A DNA stretch of 64,000 nt from Erythrobacter sp. Alg231-14 (GCF_900149685.1 NZ_LT702999.1:1984001-2048000), one strand, 5' to 3'. Shown: positions 34,680 through 44,397, counted from the stretch's first letter. Numbers and translations are program-made. Notes: generated by a model from the sequence alone, not told the origin.

Positions 34680-36425
34680 TCAACCGACGAGTTTTTTGCC
34701 AACCCGTTCGATCAACGAAACATCATCATCGATCTCGCCGATAAAGGCGATTTTGCCCGTTCCATCACGGCGCAGCATCAACAATGAAAATTCGGGACCT
34801 TCGCCGGAAAGCGCTTCGAGCGTTAGTTCTTCCAATTCGCGCAGTTTCTTCGCCAATTGGGCGCGAACATCGCCCTCTTTCTCGACTTCTTTACCGCTTT
34901 CTTCGCGGCGCAGACGGCGTTCGGCGTTCACAACACCTTTCAATCCACCATCGGCATTGCCGAGATAGTCGGCCAAGCTGCCCCGTTCCAGGTCAAGCCG
35001 ATGGGCGTGGCTGAGAACGGCGGCGTATTCGGTCAAACGCGTCTTGTCGTAATCATGGCCAAAGACCAATTTCACGATGGGTGTCATTGGCGCGCGTTCT
35101 TGAACGCTCAAACCGCTGTCTTCGATCAATTCGTTGAATTCTTCCGGCTCATCCTTGGAGGCGAGGGAGAAATCATAGGCGCGGCCAACCGCCGCGTACA
35201 AAGCGTGGCGGCTGCGATCTTCCGATGCGCGCGCCGTTTGCGCCAATTCCCGTGCGGATGCGAGGCAATCGTGAAGGCCCGCGTCTGCTGGCAATTCCGG
35301 CGCCGCAACGACCACAGGTTCAACCGGTTGAACAACAGGTGCCTCGGGCACAACTGGCGCAACAGGTGTTGTTTCGGCTGCGGGGCCTACTGGCTCAACT
35401 TGGTAATCGTCTGGATCGAAAAGTTCTGCATCCAAATCGACCGCTTTTTTGGACGGCGTTTCGATGTAGTCGGCCAAGGAGGCAAAGCTGTAAGAAGAAC
35501 GATCGTCGTCGTCTTCGATCTCTTCGCCAAATTCGTCCGTTTCCGGATCGTCGAGCGAGTATTGACCGAAATCAGGCATTGGGATGCCGTCTTCGTCAAC
35601 ATTGTCGTCGTCGGCATACACCCCATCGTTCGATGTCACGGCATCCAACGGCGCTCCGTTCAAGGAGGACACGTTGTCGGAAATCGGGTTCTTTTGCTCA
35701 ACGCCGGTGACTTCGGGTTCATGCGCGGGTGAATCCGCCCATTCAGTCACGGGATCGGCGTGGTGTTTGTGCGGTTGATCTTCGTCTTGATCCGGCTCTT
35801 CGGTTTGCCCTTCGAGCGCTTGATCAATTTCGAGCAGCAATTCATCGGCAGTGGCCGCGTCCGCCATCTCTTTCCAATTGATCACGCCGTAAATGAAATC
35901 GATCGTTTCATCGTCGCTCGAGAATGGCAGCAAAATACCACGATACAGGATCGATGCGCCGCGCTGGTTCACGAACTCCGCTTCAAATCCGATGGGGGCC
36001 TGATTGGCGAGGATTTGCATATAATGGTCGGTGATACGGCTCAAAAGCGAACGCGGTGGCACGTCGGACAATTTGCCGATGGGGCCTTCTGCGCCGCATT
36101 CTTCGGCCAGTTTGTCGCCCAGATATTGCACGCCGGGATCTTCGATACCGGCCGAGAAATCGAGCAGGACGCTGTTGGGGCCAAAATCGCTCAACTCTTC
36201 GGGTTCAAGCTCTTCGATCGATGGGAATGTCGCATCGCCCAAAAGGCTGGCCCAATGGTTGTAGGCGCGCACTTGCATGCGGCGTTCGTCCTGGCCGATG
36301 GCCGCCGGCGGCAATTCGCGCGATGTGCTTTCATCTGTGCGATCGGCTGCGTCATTTGCCGCATCCCAATCCTGACTGTCGTCAGCTGGAACGCCGGTGT
36401 CGAATGTACCCCGCAAAGTGTCCAT
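34680..36425 (-). CDS. PAS_5-like protein with acidic linker, unknown
   Basis: A 581-residue soluble, strongly acidic protein. Residues 48-190 look like the PAS_5 type domain of alphaproteobacteria (YNHWASLLGD..., then SVLLDFSAGIEDPGVQYLGD, IGKLSDVPPRSLLSRITDHY and a later FIYGVINWKE). A long low-complexity stretch rich in Asp, Glu, Pro and Val follows (about 205-385). The C-terminal 190 residues are helical (LHDCLASARELAQTARASED, then RSRHALYAAVGRAYDF) and end in a coiled coil. No kinase or output domain is visible. It is upstream of the App1-type gene on the same strand. Confidence 0.75.
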   Translation of the reverse strand: MDTLRGTFDTGVPADDSQDWDAANDAADRTDESTSRELPPAAIGQDERRMQVRAYNHWASLLGDATFPSIEELEPEELSDFGPNSVLLDFSAGIEDPGVQYLGDKLAEECGAEGPIGKLSDVPPRSLLSRITDHYMQILANQAPIGFEAEFVNQRGASILYRGILLPFSSDDETIDFIYGVINWKEMADAATADELLLEIDQALEGQTEEPDQDEDQPHKHHADPVTEWADSPAHEPEVTGVEQKNPISDNVSSLNGAPLDAVTSNDGVYADDDNVDEDGIPMPDFGQYSLDDPETDEFGEEIEDDDDRSSYSFASLADYIETPSKKAVDLDAELFDPDDYQVEPVGPAAETTPVAPVVPEAPVVQPVEPVVVAAPELPADAGLHDCLASARELAQTARASEDRSRHALYAAVGRAYDFSLASKDEPEEFNELIEDSGLSVQERAPMTPIVKLVFGHDYDKTRLTEYAAVLSHAHRLDLERGSLADYLGNADGGLKGVVNAERRLRREESGKEVEKEGDVRAQLAKKLRELEELTLEALSGEGPEFSLLMLRRDGTGKIAFIGEIDDDVSLIERVGKKLVG

Positions 36426-36558
36426 GGCTTGGCCTTGTGCCCCTTGAATAACGCCTGTTCACGTCGGTTCTGGCGCGACGTGGTAAACATTGCGTTAAGT
36501 TGCGCCGGAAAGTTGCAATTAGTTTTGCGGAGCAGGCGCGGGCTTTGCCAGTGGATCT

Positions 36559-37020
36559 TTAGAGGAAGTAGCGCATCTTTATCGTGAGGTTTTGCGACGC
36601 CGATCCGATTGTAAACACCGCATCATCCCAATCAGGCGGCGCCATGCGAACCGGGGCATCGCGCGAAAAGCCGTACCCTTCGCGCGGGGCCATGCCGAGC
36701 ACGCGGTTCGCTTTTCCGTCTTCATTTTCATCATGCAGCAAGGCGATGGCGTAATCACCCGGTTCAACATTCTCAAACCGGATGGTGATCGTGTCATCGG
36801 CGCGCACAACGGTGCGGTGCGAATTGGGGTCGCGGGCACAACGGGGAAACACATCCTCCATTGTCGTCATGCAGGCGCGCACCACGCCTTCATCCGATCT
36901 AAGGTCGGTTACGGTGATGGTGATCGTCGCCGCCGCGGCCGGCGCGGCAAAGGCCGTGAAAGCGATGCCCATGGCTAAGGCGGCGATAGGGCGAAGAGCG
37001 CTGATTGTTGATCCCGTCAT
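36559..37020 (-). CDS. DUF2141 exported protein
   Basis: A 153-residue periplasmic protein from ATG 37020. Signal peptide to AAAA at about 31. The DUF2141 pattern is clear: GVVRACMTTMEDVFPRCA, then VEPGDYAIALLHDENEDGKA and a closing LTIKMRYFL. The family is of unknown function. The start overlaps the stop of the sterol-desaturase gene by four bases, so they are coupled. A second family member lies at 47865-48413. Confidence 0.88.
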   Translation of the reverse strand: MTGSTISALRPIAALAMGIAFTAFAAPAAAATITITVTDLRSDEGVVRACMTTMEDVFPRCARDPNSHRTVVRADDTITIRFENVEPGDYAIALLHDENEDGKANRVLGMAPREGYGFSRDAPVRMAPPDWDDAVFTIGSASQNLTIKMRYFL

Positions 37021-37793
37021 TGGGTTTGTCCCTTTACCGGTGGATGAGCCGTGTCGAAGCGTTTCGAAAATCCGTGATCTGTTCCGCAGACCCGATCCCA
37101 AAAACGAAAATAGAGGCCGAAATTGCATCTGTATTCCTCATGATGGCGTTCATGATGGCTGGCGGTTATCACCCACCGACCCAACACAGAATGAACAAAA
37201 CGGCGCGGAAACATTTCCCAACCCATATGATTGGTAACACCCATGATCGTGGCGATGGTCAACACCACGCCAAGCATCGCTAGGTGGATTGGCACGATAA
37301 AGGCTAAGATGGGCACTACAATCGCGCCGCTTATCGCTTCGATGGGGTGAAAGCTCATCGCAGTCCATGCGGTGGGCGGGCGGCTTTCGTGGTGAACGGC
37401 ATGCGCGATCCGAAACAAGCGCGGATGGGCGTGCATTGCTCGATGGCTCCAATAAAACCAGGTGTCTTGGGCGAACAAATACACAAAGACCGACACCGGC
37501 AAATACCACACAGGATAGGTCGACCAATCCGAATAGAGCAGCGAGAAGTCGTGGTGCCGCCACAACCAAAAGACGACCCCAGCGGGCGCGCCGTAGATAA
37601 AGGCGGAGATCATCGACCACCGTATCTCACGTGAGATTTGGGGCTTCATCCCATCATATAGGCCGGGTCGAAACCGCGCCGTTGCCCATGCAAAAAGGCC
37701 GCTGGCCAGAAAGTACCGCACGGCAACAATTACCGTCATGGCGGCGCTCACCAACAATAGGGCGAGCCAGATCGGCGTATCAGCAGGGATCAT
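37017..37793 (-). CDS. sterol desaturase/fatty acid hydroxylase superfamily protein
   Basis: A 258-residue membrane enzyme with about five helices and the di-iron His clusters of the superfamily: HRAMHAHPRLFRIAHAVHH (about 117-135), a later HPIE, and HHERHHEEYRCNFG near 214. Members hydroxylate or desaturate lipids such as sterols, fatty acids, carotenoids or alkylglycerols. The substrate here is unknown; the coupled DUF2141 gene gives no guide. Confidence 0.9.
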   Translation of the reverse strand: MIPADTPIWLALLLVSAAMTVIVAVRYFLASGLFAWATARFRPGLYDGMKPQISREIRWSMISAFIYGAPAGVVFWLWRHHDFSLLYSDWSTYPVWYLPVSVFVYLFAQDTWFYWSHRAMHAHPRLFRIAHAVHHESRPPTAWTAMSFHPIEAISGAIVVPILAFIVPIHLAMLGVVLTIATIMGVTNHMGWEMFPRRFVHSVLGRWVITASHHERHHEEYRCNFGLYFRFWDRVCGTDHGFSKRFDTAHPPVKGQTQ

Positions 37794-37872
37794 GCGGCAT
37801 GGTATGACGCAAAAGGTTTAAGCAGAACAGCCGCATTGCGCGCGGCCGGCTATATGATTGCTGCGCGCGGCC

Positions 37873-38430
37873 TTATTCTTCCGCGCCATTGATGCCGATT
37901 TGAGGATCGATCAGGCCCGTGTGCCGGCGCATTCCCATCCGCGCCAAGCGTTCAACCTGAACCTTGCGGCGCGCCGCAGCCAATGGTTCAAGCGGCGCGT
38001 GGCGAAGGATTTCCCCATCATAGGCGTCGGCCACAATCACCCCACAGCGATCGGGTTGAAACGCCTCGGTTTGGAGGGGGGATCTATCGAGCGACGGGGG
38101 CACGCCCCAGAAAAAACGATCGCAATAATCGAGGTAATCGGGCCATTTCCCATCGCCCAGCAAATCGCTGCGCGCGACCTTCACCTCCACGATGACGACC
38201 AAGCCTTTGGCATCAATGCCCATCAAATCGGCGCGCCTGCCGTTTTTCAACGGCACTTCTGAAAGGCACCAAATGTCGTTGCGGGCAAACAAACGCATGA
38301 TCCCGCGCACCGTATCTTTGGCGGAGACAGGAGGCGCGCCATGATCCCGCGCGGTTGCGTCGGTGGGCGTTTCGGATTGCGAATCAAGTGCGGATGAAGA
38401 AGCGTTGGTCACCCGCCATAATTGGAACAT
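37873..38430 (-). CDS. mmcB: MmcB-family DNA repair protein
   Basis: A 185-residue protein matching the MmcB family of alphaproteobacteria, implicated in mitomycin C resistance and proposed to be a nuclease. Core: VRGIMRLFARNDIWCLSEVP, then GRRADLMGIDAKGLVVIVEV with a PD-(D/E)XK-like D...E-x-K arrangement (ADLMG and EVKVA), and WPDYLDYCDRFFWGVP. It stands alone with no SOS box that I can recognise upstream. Confidence 0.88.
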   Translation of the reverse strand: MFQLWRVTNASSSALDSQSETPTDATARDHGAPPVSAKDTVRGIMRLFARNDIWCLSEVPLKNGRRADLMGIDAKGLVVIVEVKVARSDLLGDGKWPDYLDYCDRFFWGVPPSLDRSPLQTEAFQPDRCGVIVADAYDGEILRHAPLEPLAAARRKVQVERLARMGMRRHTGLIDPQIGINGAEE

Positions 38431-38505
38431 ATGGCGAACACAGTCAACCCAATGTCAAACCAACGGTGCATCCATGGCCGTTCTCTTAGAAAGGCGATTG
38501 GGTGG

Positions 38506-38946
38506 TTATTGTGGCTGGCTGGCGTTCGGTTGAACCACGGCCAATACGGCGTCGCGTGCATGGTGAAATTCACGCCAAAGCGCCAATGCAGGGGCGCTTG
38601 CGTCCTGACCGCGGGCGGTGATCGCGCCAAGCGCGGCGAGGCCCGGGCGCATCATGGCGTCAATATCGTCGACACCTTGCCAAGCCAGCGTTTGCTGCCA
38701 CCCATTCGCATCCCCCAGCATTTCAGGGAAAGCGGCGAGGCGCGAATCAAACACTTCGGGAGAAATGTTTGCGATTCCCGCCAATTGAGCGGCTGTTTCG
38801 TGAAGCGCTTCCCACTGCTGCGCCAAATGGCTGATGGGCCGACCGGCTTGATCCGCCGACGCGCGCATCGATTGCATTTGTTCTGGTGGGAGCGCTGACA
38901 TGAGGGATGGTCTAGCCAAACGGTCTTGCCGATTGGTTAAATCCAT
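38506..38946 (-). CDS. hypothetical protein, start uncertain
   Basis: About 146 residues from ATG 38946; the frame is open to 39063 and no candidate start has a good ribosome site. The sequence is helical and Ala/Gln-rich, with PEQMQSMRASADQAGRPISH, then LAQQWEALHETAAQLAGIAN. No family recognised. It lies between mmcB and the tRNA on the opposite strand. Confidence 0.5.
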   Translation of the reverse strand: MDLTNRQDRLARPSLMSALPPEQMQSMRASADQAGRPISHLAQQWEALHETAAQLAGIANISPEVFDSRLAAFPEMLGDANGWQQTLAWQGVDDIDAMMRPGLAALGAITARGQDASAPALALWREFHHARDAVLAVVQPNASQPQ

Positions 38947-39088
38947 ATCGGTCAATTGGGTTCTCTGTGACCCAATAGGAGACTCGTGAAATATTGCCGA
39001 ACCCAACAATTGAACTGGCGCCGGAGCAAGAGGCTTGCTAAGCGCCGCGCCCGACGCAATCATAAACGTCGAAGCCCAAACACCACGG

Positions 39089-39165
<77 letters not shown>

Positions 39166-39321
39166 TTGCTTTTTGGCGGTTTTCCGGGTCCATAATCGTA
39201 ATTTCTTGTAATATCTGACCGGCTGGCGCCACTATTGCTTGCCGTTGGGGGGCTTCCTGCGTCTATCAGGGCCCAAGATAAGCGCGGCGGGGATGGCTGC
39301 GCGTAGAAAAGGGGCGCTCTT

Positions 39322-40023
39322 ATGAGAATCGCGATTGCGGATGATGATCCTGAATTGTTGGAACAATTGGGCAATGCGATCGACAAAACCGCGCATCAAT
39401 GCGAGCGGTTTCGGTCCGGAACAGAACTGACCACGTTTCTAAAGCGCGAAACGTGTGACGTCGTTTTGGTTGATTGGAACATGCCGGGACGCACCGGCTT
39501 GGACATTGTTAAGTGGGCAACCACCAGCGTCCAAAACCCACCGGCTTTCATCATCCTCACCAGCCGATCGGATAAAGCCGATATTGTTCTGGGCCTTGAA
39601 GCGGGCGCGGTCGATTATGTTGTAAAGCCCGAAAGCGAGGAAGTTATTCTTGCGCGGATTGAGGCGGCGCATCGCCGACTGAACACCGGCGGCCCGGAGC
39701 GGTTTGGCAAGTTCGGACTGTATGAAGTCGATCGGATCACCAAACAGATCTCCCGCGGGGGTGAGGCGCTCAACCTCACGAACAAAGAAGCCGATTTGGC
39801 GATCTTGTTTTTCGACAATCTCAACCGGCCTTTGTCGCGAGCCTATATCTTTGGCGAGGTTTGGGGCAGCGTTCCCGAAGTGGAGAGCCGCACGCTCGAT
39901 CTGCATGTGTCGCGCATCCGATCCAAATTGGAACTGAGACCGAAACATGGATTTGCCATTCAAACCGTCTTTGGTTTCGGGTATCGCATGGACAAGACGA
40001 TCGATGCGTTAGAGGACCTGTGA
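39322..40023 (+). CDS. OmpR-family response regulator
   Basis: A 233-residue regulator. The receiver has acidic residues at Asp7-Asp9, the phosphoacceptor Asp51 in VVLVDWNMPGRTGLD, and Lys in VDYVVKPESEE. A winged-helix DNA-binding domain follows from about residue 135 (ALNLTNKEADLAILFFDNLN, then SRTLDLHVSRIRSKL and FGFGYRM). The stop overlaps the GTG upstream of the lipoprotein gene. The only kinase nearby is the CHASE2 protein encoded convergently at 40631-42904, which is the likely partner. Confidence 0.93.
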   Translation: MRIAIADDDPELLEQLGNAIDKTAHQCERFRSGTELTTFLKRETCDVVLVDWNMPGRTGLDIVKWATTSVQNPPAFIILTSRSDKADIVLGLEAGAVDYVVKPESEEVILARIEAAHRRLNTGGPERFGKFGLYEVDRITKQISRGGEALNLTNKEADLAILFFDNLNRPLSRAYIFGEVWGSVPEVESRTLDLHVSRIRSKLELRPKHGFAIQTVFGFGYRMDKTIDALEDL

Positions 40024-40049
40024 TCAATACAGATAGGGAAGATGTTCGA

Positions 40050-40592
40050 ATGCGGTGGGGTGCGCGGGGGCTTTTGGCCGGCGGTGCGGTCCTGGTTTCC
40101 GCATGCGCGGTTTCGCTGCCGTTGACGATCACGTCGGCTGGCGACGAAACGTCTTCTCGTCCAAACCAAATGACAATCGCGGCCCCTGATGATGATGGGC
40201 AAACGGCGAAAGCTCGCTTTGCGAGCGCGTTGGTGGATGCCTTTGCACGGCGCGGGGTCACAAATGTAGAGAGCGGCGCCTTGATAGCCGATTACGCCTT
40301 GTCCGTTGGTCCGGCTGAGATGGGTGTTCGTATTGCTCCACCTGATGCGGCGTCTGAGAATGATGCAGAAGAAGGTGACGCAACGGAAAATTGGGTCGTC
40401 GTGCCGCGTCAACCGCGCCGATTTGACCAATGCGATGCGATGGTGTTGCGGGGCACATTGTTGGTCTTAAACCCGGCGGATGGCACCACTGCCTATCGCG
40501 GACAGGGTATGGCGACGGAATGTGAATTTGACGGTTCGGCCATGCAGGCGTTGGCGGATGCTTTGGTTGCCGACTTCTTCGCTCAAACCTGA
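40050..40592 (+). CDS. hypothetical lipoprotein next to the response regulator
   Basis: About 180 residues from ATG 40050 with a GGGAAG site; a GTG at 40020 overlapping the regulator stop is an alternative. The signal ends in lipobox VSAC (about residue 19). The mature part resembles, by eye, the DUF4136-type lipoproteins: ARFASALVDAFARRGVTNVE, a middle beta region, and GTTAYRGQGMATECEF then ALADALVADFF. Three cysteines include a pair that may form a disulfide. Being co-directional and adjacent to the regulator, it may be a target or sensor accessory. Confidence 0.7.
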   Translation: MRWGARGLLAGGAVLVSACAVSLPLTITSAGDETSSRPNQMTIAAPDDDGQTAKARFASALVDAFARRGVTNVESGALIADYALSVGPAEMGVRIAPPDAASENDAEEGDATENWVVVPRQPRRFDQCDAMVLRGTLLVLNPADGTTAYRGQGMATECEFDGSAMQALADALVADFFAQT

Positions 40593-40630
40593 TTTCGGCG
40601 AAACTCGCCCGATCTCAATTGCAAAACGGA

Positions 40631-42904
40631 TTATGTCGCCAAGGAGATCGCGAATTGCGTTCCCTTGTTCGGCTGGGATGTCACTTCGATCGTCCCAGAA
40701 TGCGCATCGACAACTTTTTTGACCAAAGCGAGGCCCAATCCGGCGCTGGGTCCGGCATGGGTGGCATGAGCCCCAAATCGCGCAAATGGATCCTTTACCC
40801 GCGCTTCGGGTAGGCCAGCCCCTTCGTCTGAGACAAAGATCTGGTGTGTGCCGCGCTCTGTCACGCCCAGTTTGACTGTGATGCGCGAATGTTCGGGAGA
40901 ATATTTAACCGCATTGCCAATCAAATTGTCGAGCATCCGCGCGATCAACGATGCGTCCACATCGGCAAAACACGGCTCAGTCGGCAATTCCTGTTTGATC
41001 GCGATGTGCTTTGTTTCGGCCAAGACATAGGCGCGGTCGCAGGCTTCCTCGATCAACGCGCCAATATCGCTGTCTTCCAATTGCAATTCTGGGCTTTCCA
41101 ATCGCGCCAATTGGACAAAGTCATCGGCCAGCTTGAGCGTGCGTTCCGCTTGTTTTTTGATCCGGGCCATCGTGTCCAACGCATCGGTCGCGTCGGCCAC
41201 TTTCTCTGGCTTTCGAGTGAGGCCAATGATCGCGACCTGCGGCGTGCGCATGTCATGCGATAGGAATTCGAGCATCTGTTTCCGCTCTTGATCCAGCCGA
41301 CGCAGATCGGTGATCTCTCGCAGGGCCATGATTTCGCCCGACATCGGCTCATTGCTCTGTCCCAACGGGCCCAGCGCGGCTTTCGCGATCAGGAATATCC
41401 GGCCGTCCTCGGTCAACAATTCGCCGCCATCGCGTTGCAAATGCGCCCGCCCGAATTGGAACAATGCGTCCAATGAAAGCGACGATTGGGTTTCCCATTC
41501 GGGAAAGAGTTGATCGGCCTTTGCGTTCAACATTTGAACGTGACCGCGATCATCAACGACAATCATCGCATCGGGTGCGGCCTCGATCACTTGGCGAACA
41601 AAGGTCAAGGACCCTTCGATGGAATGGATCAATCCGCGCACCCGGTTCACCTGGCGTGCGACATATTCCATCCCCTGATTGTCGGTTGTGCCCTTGTGAT
41701 CAAGAACCGCTTCACCGCCAATCATGCGCGCGGCTTCGCGATCGAGATACCGGCTGACATGGCTCAATCGGCGCCAGCTCCACAATGGATAGGCCAATAT
41801 GATCATGATGATGATCGACGCCACCGGCAGCCAAATATGCGCGAATGCCATCAAGGACAGGCTGATCGCCACAACGCCAAACGCCAATGCGAGCGCGACG
41901 TAAAGGCCGATTTTGGGGGACACGTACCAGAACGCACCGAACAGCATAAAGAGGGCAAAGATCGTCAAAATGATCAACCAAACGCGATCGGCGGGCGTGA
42001 TGACCGCGTCGGAGATCAAAGCGTTTAGCAAATTGGCCTGAACCTCCACGCCGGACATCAATCCAATTTGGCCCGAGGCAACGGCGTATCTGTCGCCCAT
42101 CCCTTGGGCGGTGGCGCCTATAAAGACGATTTTGTCTTCCAAGATTTCTGGGAGTGCCTGACCGTTAAGAACCGTGCTGGCGGAATAGGTGTTCACCGAT
42201 TCTTCGGGATGAAATGGGATCAAGGTGTTTTGATCCGTTCTGTATCGATCCGAATCCTGACCCAGAAAATCCATCGCGGTAACGGCGAGATGCGGAAAGT
42301 CGCCGCGATCCGTCGTGAACATCAAATCAAACCGGCGCAAAATCCCATCCGGATCGGGGGCGGCTTCGACGTGACCAATCCCGGCCGTCGCTTCGACAAA
42401 GGCGGGTAGAGGGTAGAGCGGATCGACCCCAGCGTCTGTGTTGGGCCGGGTCGAAAATGTGTGCGGCAACACGACATTGCCGGCCCGCGCCAAGGCACCC
42501 TCTAAGGCGGCGTCTTCTTGAAGGTCGCTGTTTTCAACAAACAAGACGTCGAACACGATTGCGCGCGCGCCCGCATCGCTCAACGCATCAAGCAATCGGG
42601 CATGGGTGCTGCGACGCCATGGCCAGCCGCCGATTTCGCGCAAGCTTTTGTCGTCGATAGCGACCAAAACGATGTCGTCCGAATTGACCGGACGCACCAT
42701 CGATGATGCCGTGTCGAGCAATTGGTTGTCGATCCGTTCGGTTACGCCGCTGAATTGCAGGTAAAACACTCCCAAAATCGACAAGGCGAGCAGGATCATC
42801 CATTCGCCAAACAACCGGCCCAATTGCCCGATCACCTTCATTCCACGATCACTCTCATTGCCAAGCCACCTCTTGCCAATTTGCGTCCATCCATAAATCC
42901 CCAC
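40631..42904 (-). CDS. CHASE2-domain sensor histidine kinase
   Basis: Up to 757 residues. An N-terminal membrane helix is followed by an extracytoplasmic CHASE2 domain (about 55-330: DDIVLVAIDDKSLREIGGWP, then GARAIVFDVLFVE and KIVFIGATAQGMGDRYAV) and three membrane helices. Then come a PAS-like region, the HisKA motif EFLSHDMRTPQ (His550) and an ATPase domain with MLDNLIGNAVKYS, VSDEGAGLP and GLGLALVKKVVDAH. The start is GTG 42904 or ATG 42841, neither with a strong ribosome site. It lies 20 bases after the FecR gene and is convergent with the response regulator. Confidence 0.93.
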   Translation of the reverse strand: MGIYGWTQIGKRWLGNESDRGMKVIGQLGRLFGEWMILLALSILGVFYLQFSGVTERIDNQLLDTASSMVRPVNSDDIVLVAIDDKSLREIGGWPWRRSTHARLLDALSDAGARAIVFDVLFVENSDLQEDAALEGALARAGNVVLPHTFSTRPNTDAGVDPLYPLPAFVEATAGIGHVEAAPDPDGILRRFDLMFTTDRGDFPHLAVTAMDFLGQDSDRYRTDQNTLIPFHPEESVNTYSASTVLNGQALPEILEDKIVFIGATAQGMGDRYAVASGQIGLMSGVEVQANLLNALISDAVITPADRVWLIILTIFALFMLFGAFWYVSPKIGLYVALALAFGVVAISLSLMAFAHIWLPVASIIIMIILAYPLWSWRRLSHVSRYLDREAARMIGGEAVLDHKGTTDNQGMEYVARQVNRVRGLIHSIEGSLTFVRQVIEAAPDAMIVVDDRGHVQMLNAKADQLFPEWETQSSLSLDALFQFGRAHLQRDGGELLTEDGRIFLIAKAALGPLGQSNEPMSGEIMALREITDLRRLDQERKQMLEFLSHDMRTPQVAIIGLTRKPEKVADATDALDTMARIKKQAERTLKLADDFVQLARLESPELQLEDSDIGALIEEACDRAYVLAETKHIAIKQELPTEPCFADVDASLIARMLDNLIGNAVKYSPEHSRITVKLGVTERGTHQIFVSDEGAGLPEARVKDPFARFGAHATHAGPSAGLGLALVKKVVDAHSGTIEVTSQPNKGTQFAISLAT

Positions 42905-42924
42905 CCGGATTCATGTCGGACGGT

Positions 42925-44238
42925 TCAATTGCTCACGGTTAACGGTGTTGATGGGCCCCAAATTTTGATCATTCCATCGATCGGATCGGTTTCGGTTGCC
43001 GCGACCCTCCATGCATATTTGCCGATGGCCAAGTTGGAGAGGGCAATTTCATTGGAGGTCAGGCCGACTTCGTCGACCAACAGGTTTTCTGGCGCGTCTT
43101 CCAACCACAATTGGAACGCGAATGTTGCGCCTTCTCCTCCGGCGGTCAACCAGCGGAAAATATAGGCATCAAGATCGGCGGAATTTTCACTGTCGGCGGT
43201 CACACCCACCCGTTTGCGCAAGAACGACGTTTCGCCGTCGGATACGGAAAGCCCTTCCAAACCGCTGGATGAAATGGCCCGTCCACGCAAATGATACCGT
43301 CCGTTTTCGACGCTTTCAAAAACCGCAACTTGGTCCGTTACGATGCGTTCGGCCAATATATCGAGGAATGTGAGGTCCCTGGCCAATTGCACCCGGTACC
43401 CTTGCGCCCCGTCAACGGGTTCAAACGCGAAGGTCAACGCCTCTTCGGTTTGCACCGCGCCAAGATCGATGAAAGCGGGGGCAGGCAACAAGGCCTCGGG
43501 CTCGCCGACGCCCGATGAACTGCTCGAAACGCCAAAGCCCGCGGGCGCTGGCTGGGTCGCGCCGCCGGCTGCGACTTGCACCGCGCCTTCGGTCACTTCG
43601 GTAAGGCTGACATCAGAATTTTCAGGGTCGTAGGCCACGCGGAATTCGGTGCCGCGCACCGCCGTTGTGGCAATCGGTGTCCGCATTCTTAGGCGGTCTT
43701 GACCGTTAAGCGTGGGTGAGGTCGCGTTGGCGCGCCCGCGCTGCACGTCAAAGTCCACGTCCAACGTGTTGTACAGGCGATACCGGCGCGCACGTTCCAA
43801 AACGGCGGTGGTGTTGGAAGGCAGGGAAATGCGGCCACCAAACGATCCGGTGAACGTGATGAATCCATTGCGTTGCGTTACGATCTCTGCACCGACCGGC
43901 AAAACGGTGCCCCTAACCGGGGTGGATCCATCAATCGTCACAGGACCCGTCCAGTCGCCGACGGCCAATTCCACCAGTTCATATTTCAACAAATTGCGCG
44001 GAATGGTTAGAGTACGGTTGATGGACAAGCGGCGCGGGTTTCTGACGCGGTTCATCTCTTGCAGGCGGGCCGGATTAACACCATCGACCAGATATGTTTC
44101 TGTGATGTCATACAGCGTGTCGCCCGGCTCAACCGTGTATGTAACGGTGTCCGCATTGCGCGCCAATCCAGGCGCAGCAATTCCGGCATAGGCTGCAACA
44201 ATCGCGGCAATGGTCAGGGGTTTTATCGTCTTTAACAT
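42925..44238 (-). CDS. LysM-FecR domain exported protein
   Basis: A 437-residue periplasmic protein from ATG 44238. After a signal peptide (cut near GLA-RN) there is a LysM domain (about 34-80: VTYTVEPGDTLYDITETYLV, then INRTLTIP), which usually binds peptidoglycan. A FecR domain follows (about 95-220), with TPIATTAVRGTEFRVAYD as its hallmark. The C-terminal part holds repeated beta domains of fibronectin-like type (FEPVDGAQGYRVQLARDLTF, then NGRYHLRGRAISSSGLEG). It precedes the CHASE2 kinase by 20 bases; FecR and CHASE2 proteins often occur together. Confidence 0.9.
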   Translation of the reverse strand: MLKTIKPLTIAAIVAAYAGIAAPGLARNADTVTYTVEPGDTLYDITETYLVDGVNPARLQEMNRVRNPRRLSINRTLTIPRNLLKYELVELAVGDWTGPVTIDGSTPVRGTVLPVGAEIVTQRNGFITFTGSFGGRISLPSNTTAVLERARRYRLYNTLDVDFDVQRGRANATSPTLNGQDRLRMRTPIATTAVRGTEFRVAYDPENSDVSLTEVTEGAVQVAAGGATQPAPAGFGVSSSSSGVGEPEALLPAPAFIDLGAVQTEEALTFAFEPVDGAQGYRVQLARDLTFLDILAERIVTDQVAVFESVENGRYHLRGRAISSSGLEGLSVSDGETSFLRKRVGVTADSENSADLDAYIFRWLTAGGEGATFAFQLWLEDAPENLLVDEVGLTSNEIALSNLAIGKYAWRVAATETDPIDGMIKIWGPSTPLTVSN

Positions 44239-44397
44239 GGCGGTGTTTCCCTTGCGTTCCCGCAACAATCGCATAGCGCGCCCACACTCACCAGCTTTGG
44301 CGAGGAATTTTACAACAAATTACCTCGAACCGAGCAGGGTTGAGGGTGGTGTTAAGGACCGAGTTTTGGGCGCGACCCAAATGAACGCATGCGGTGG

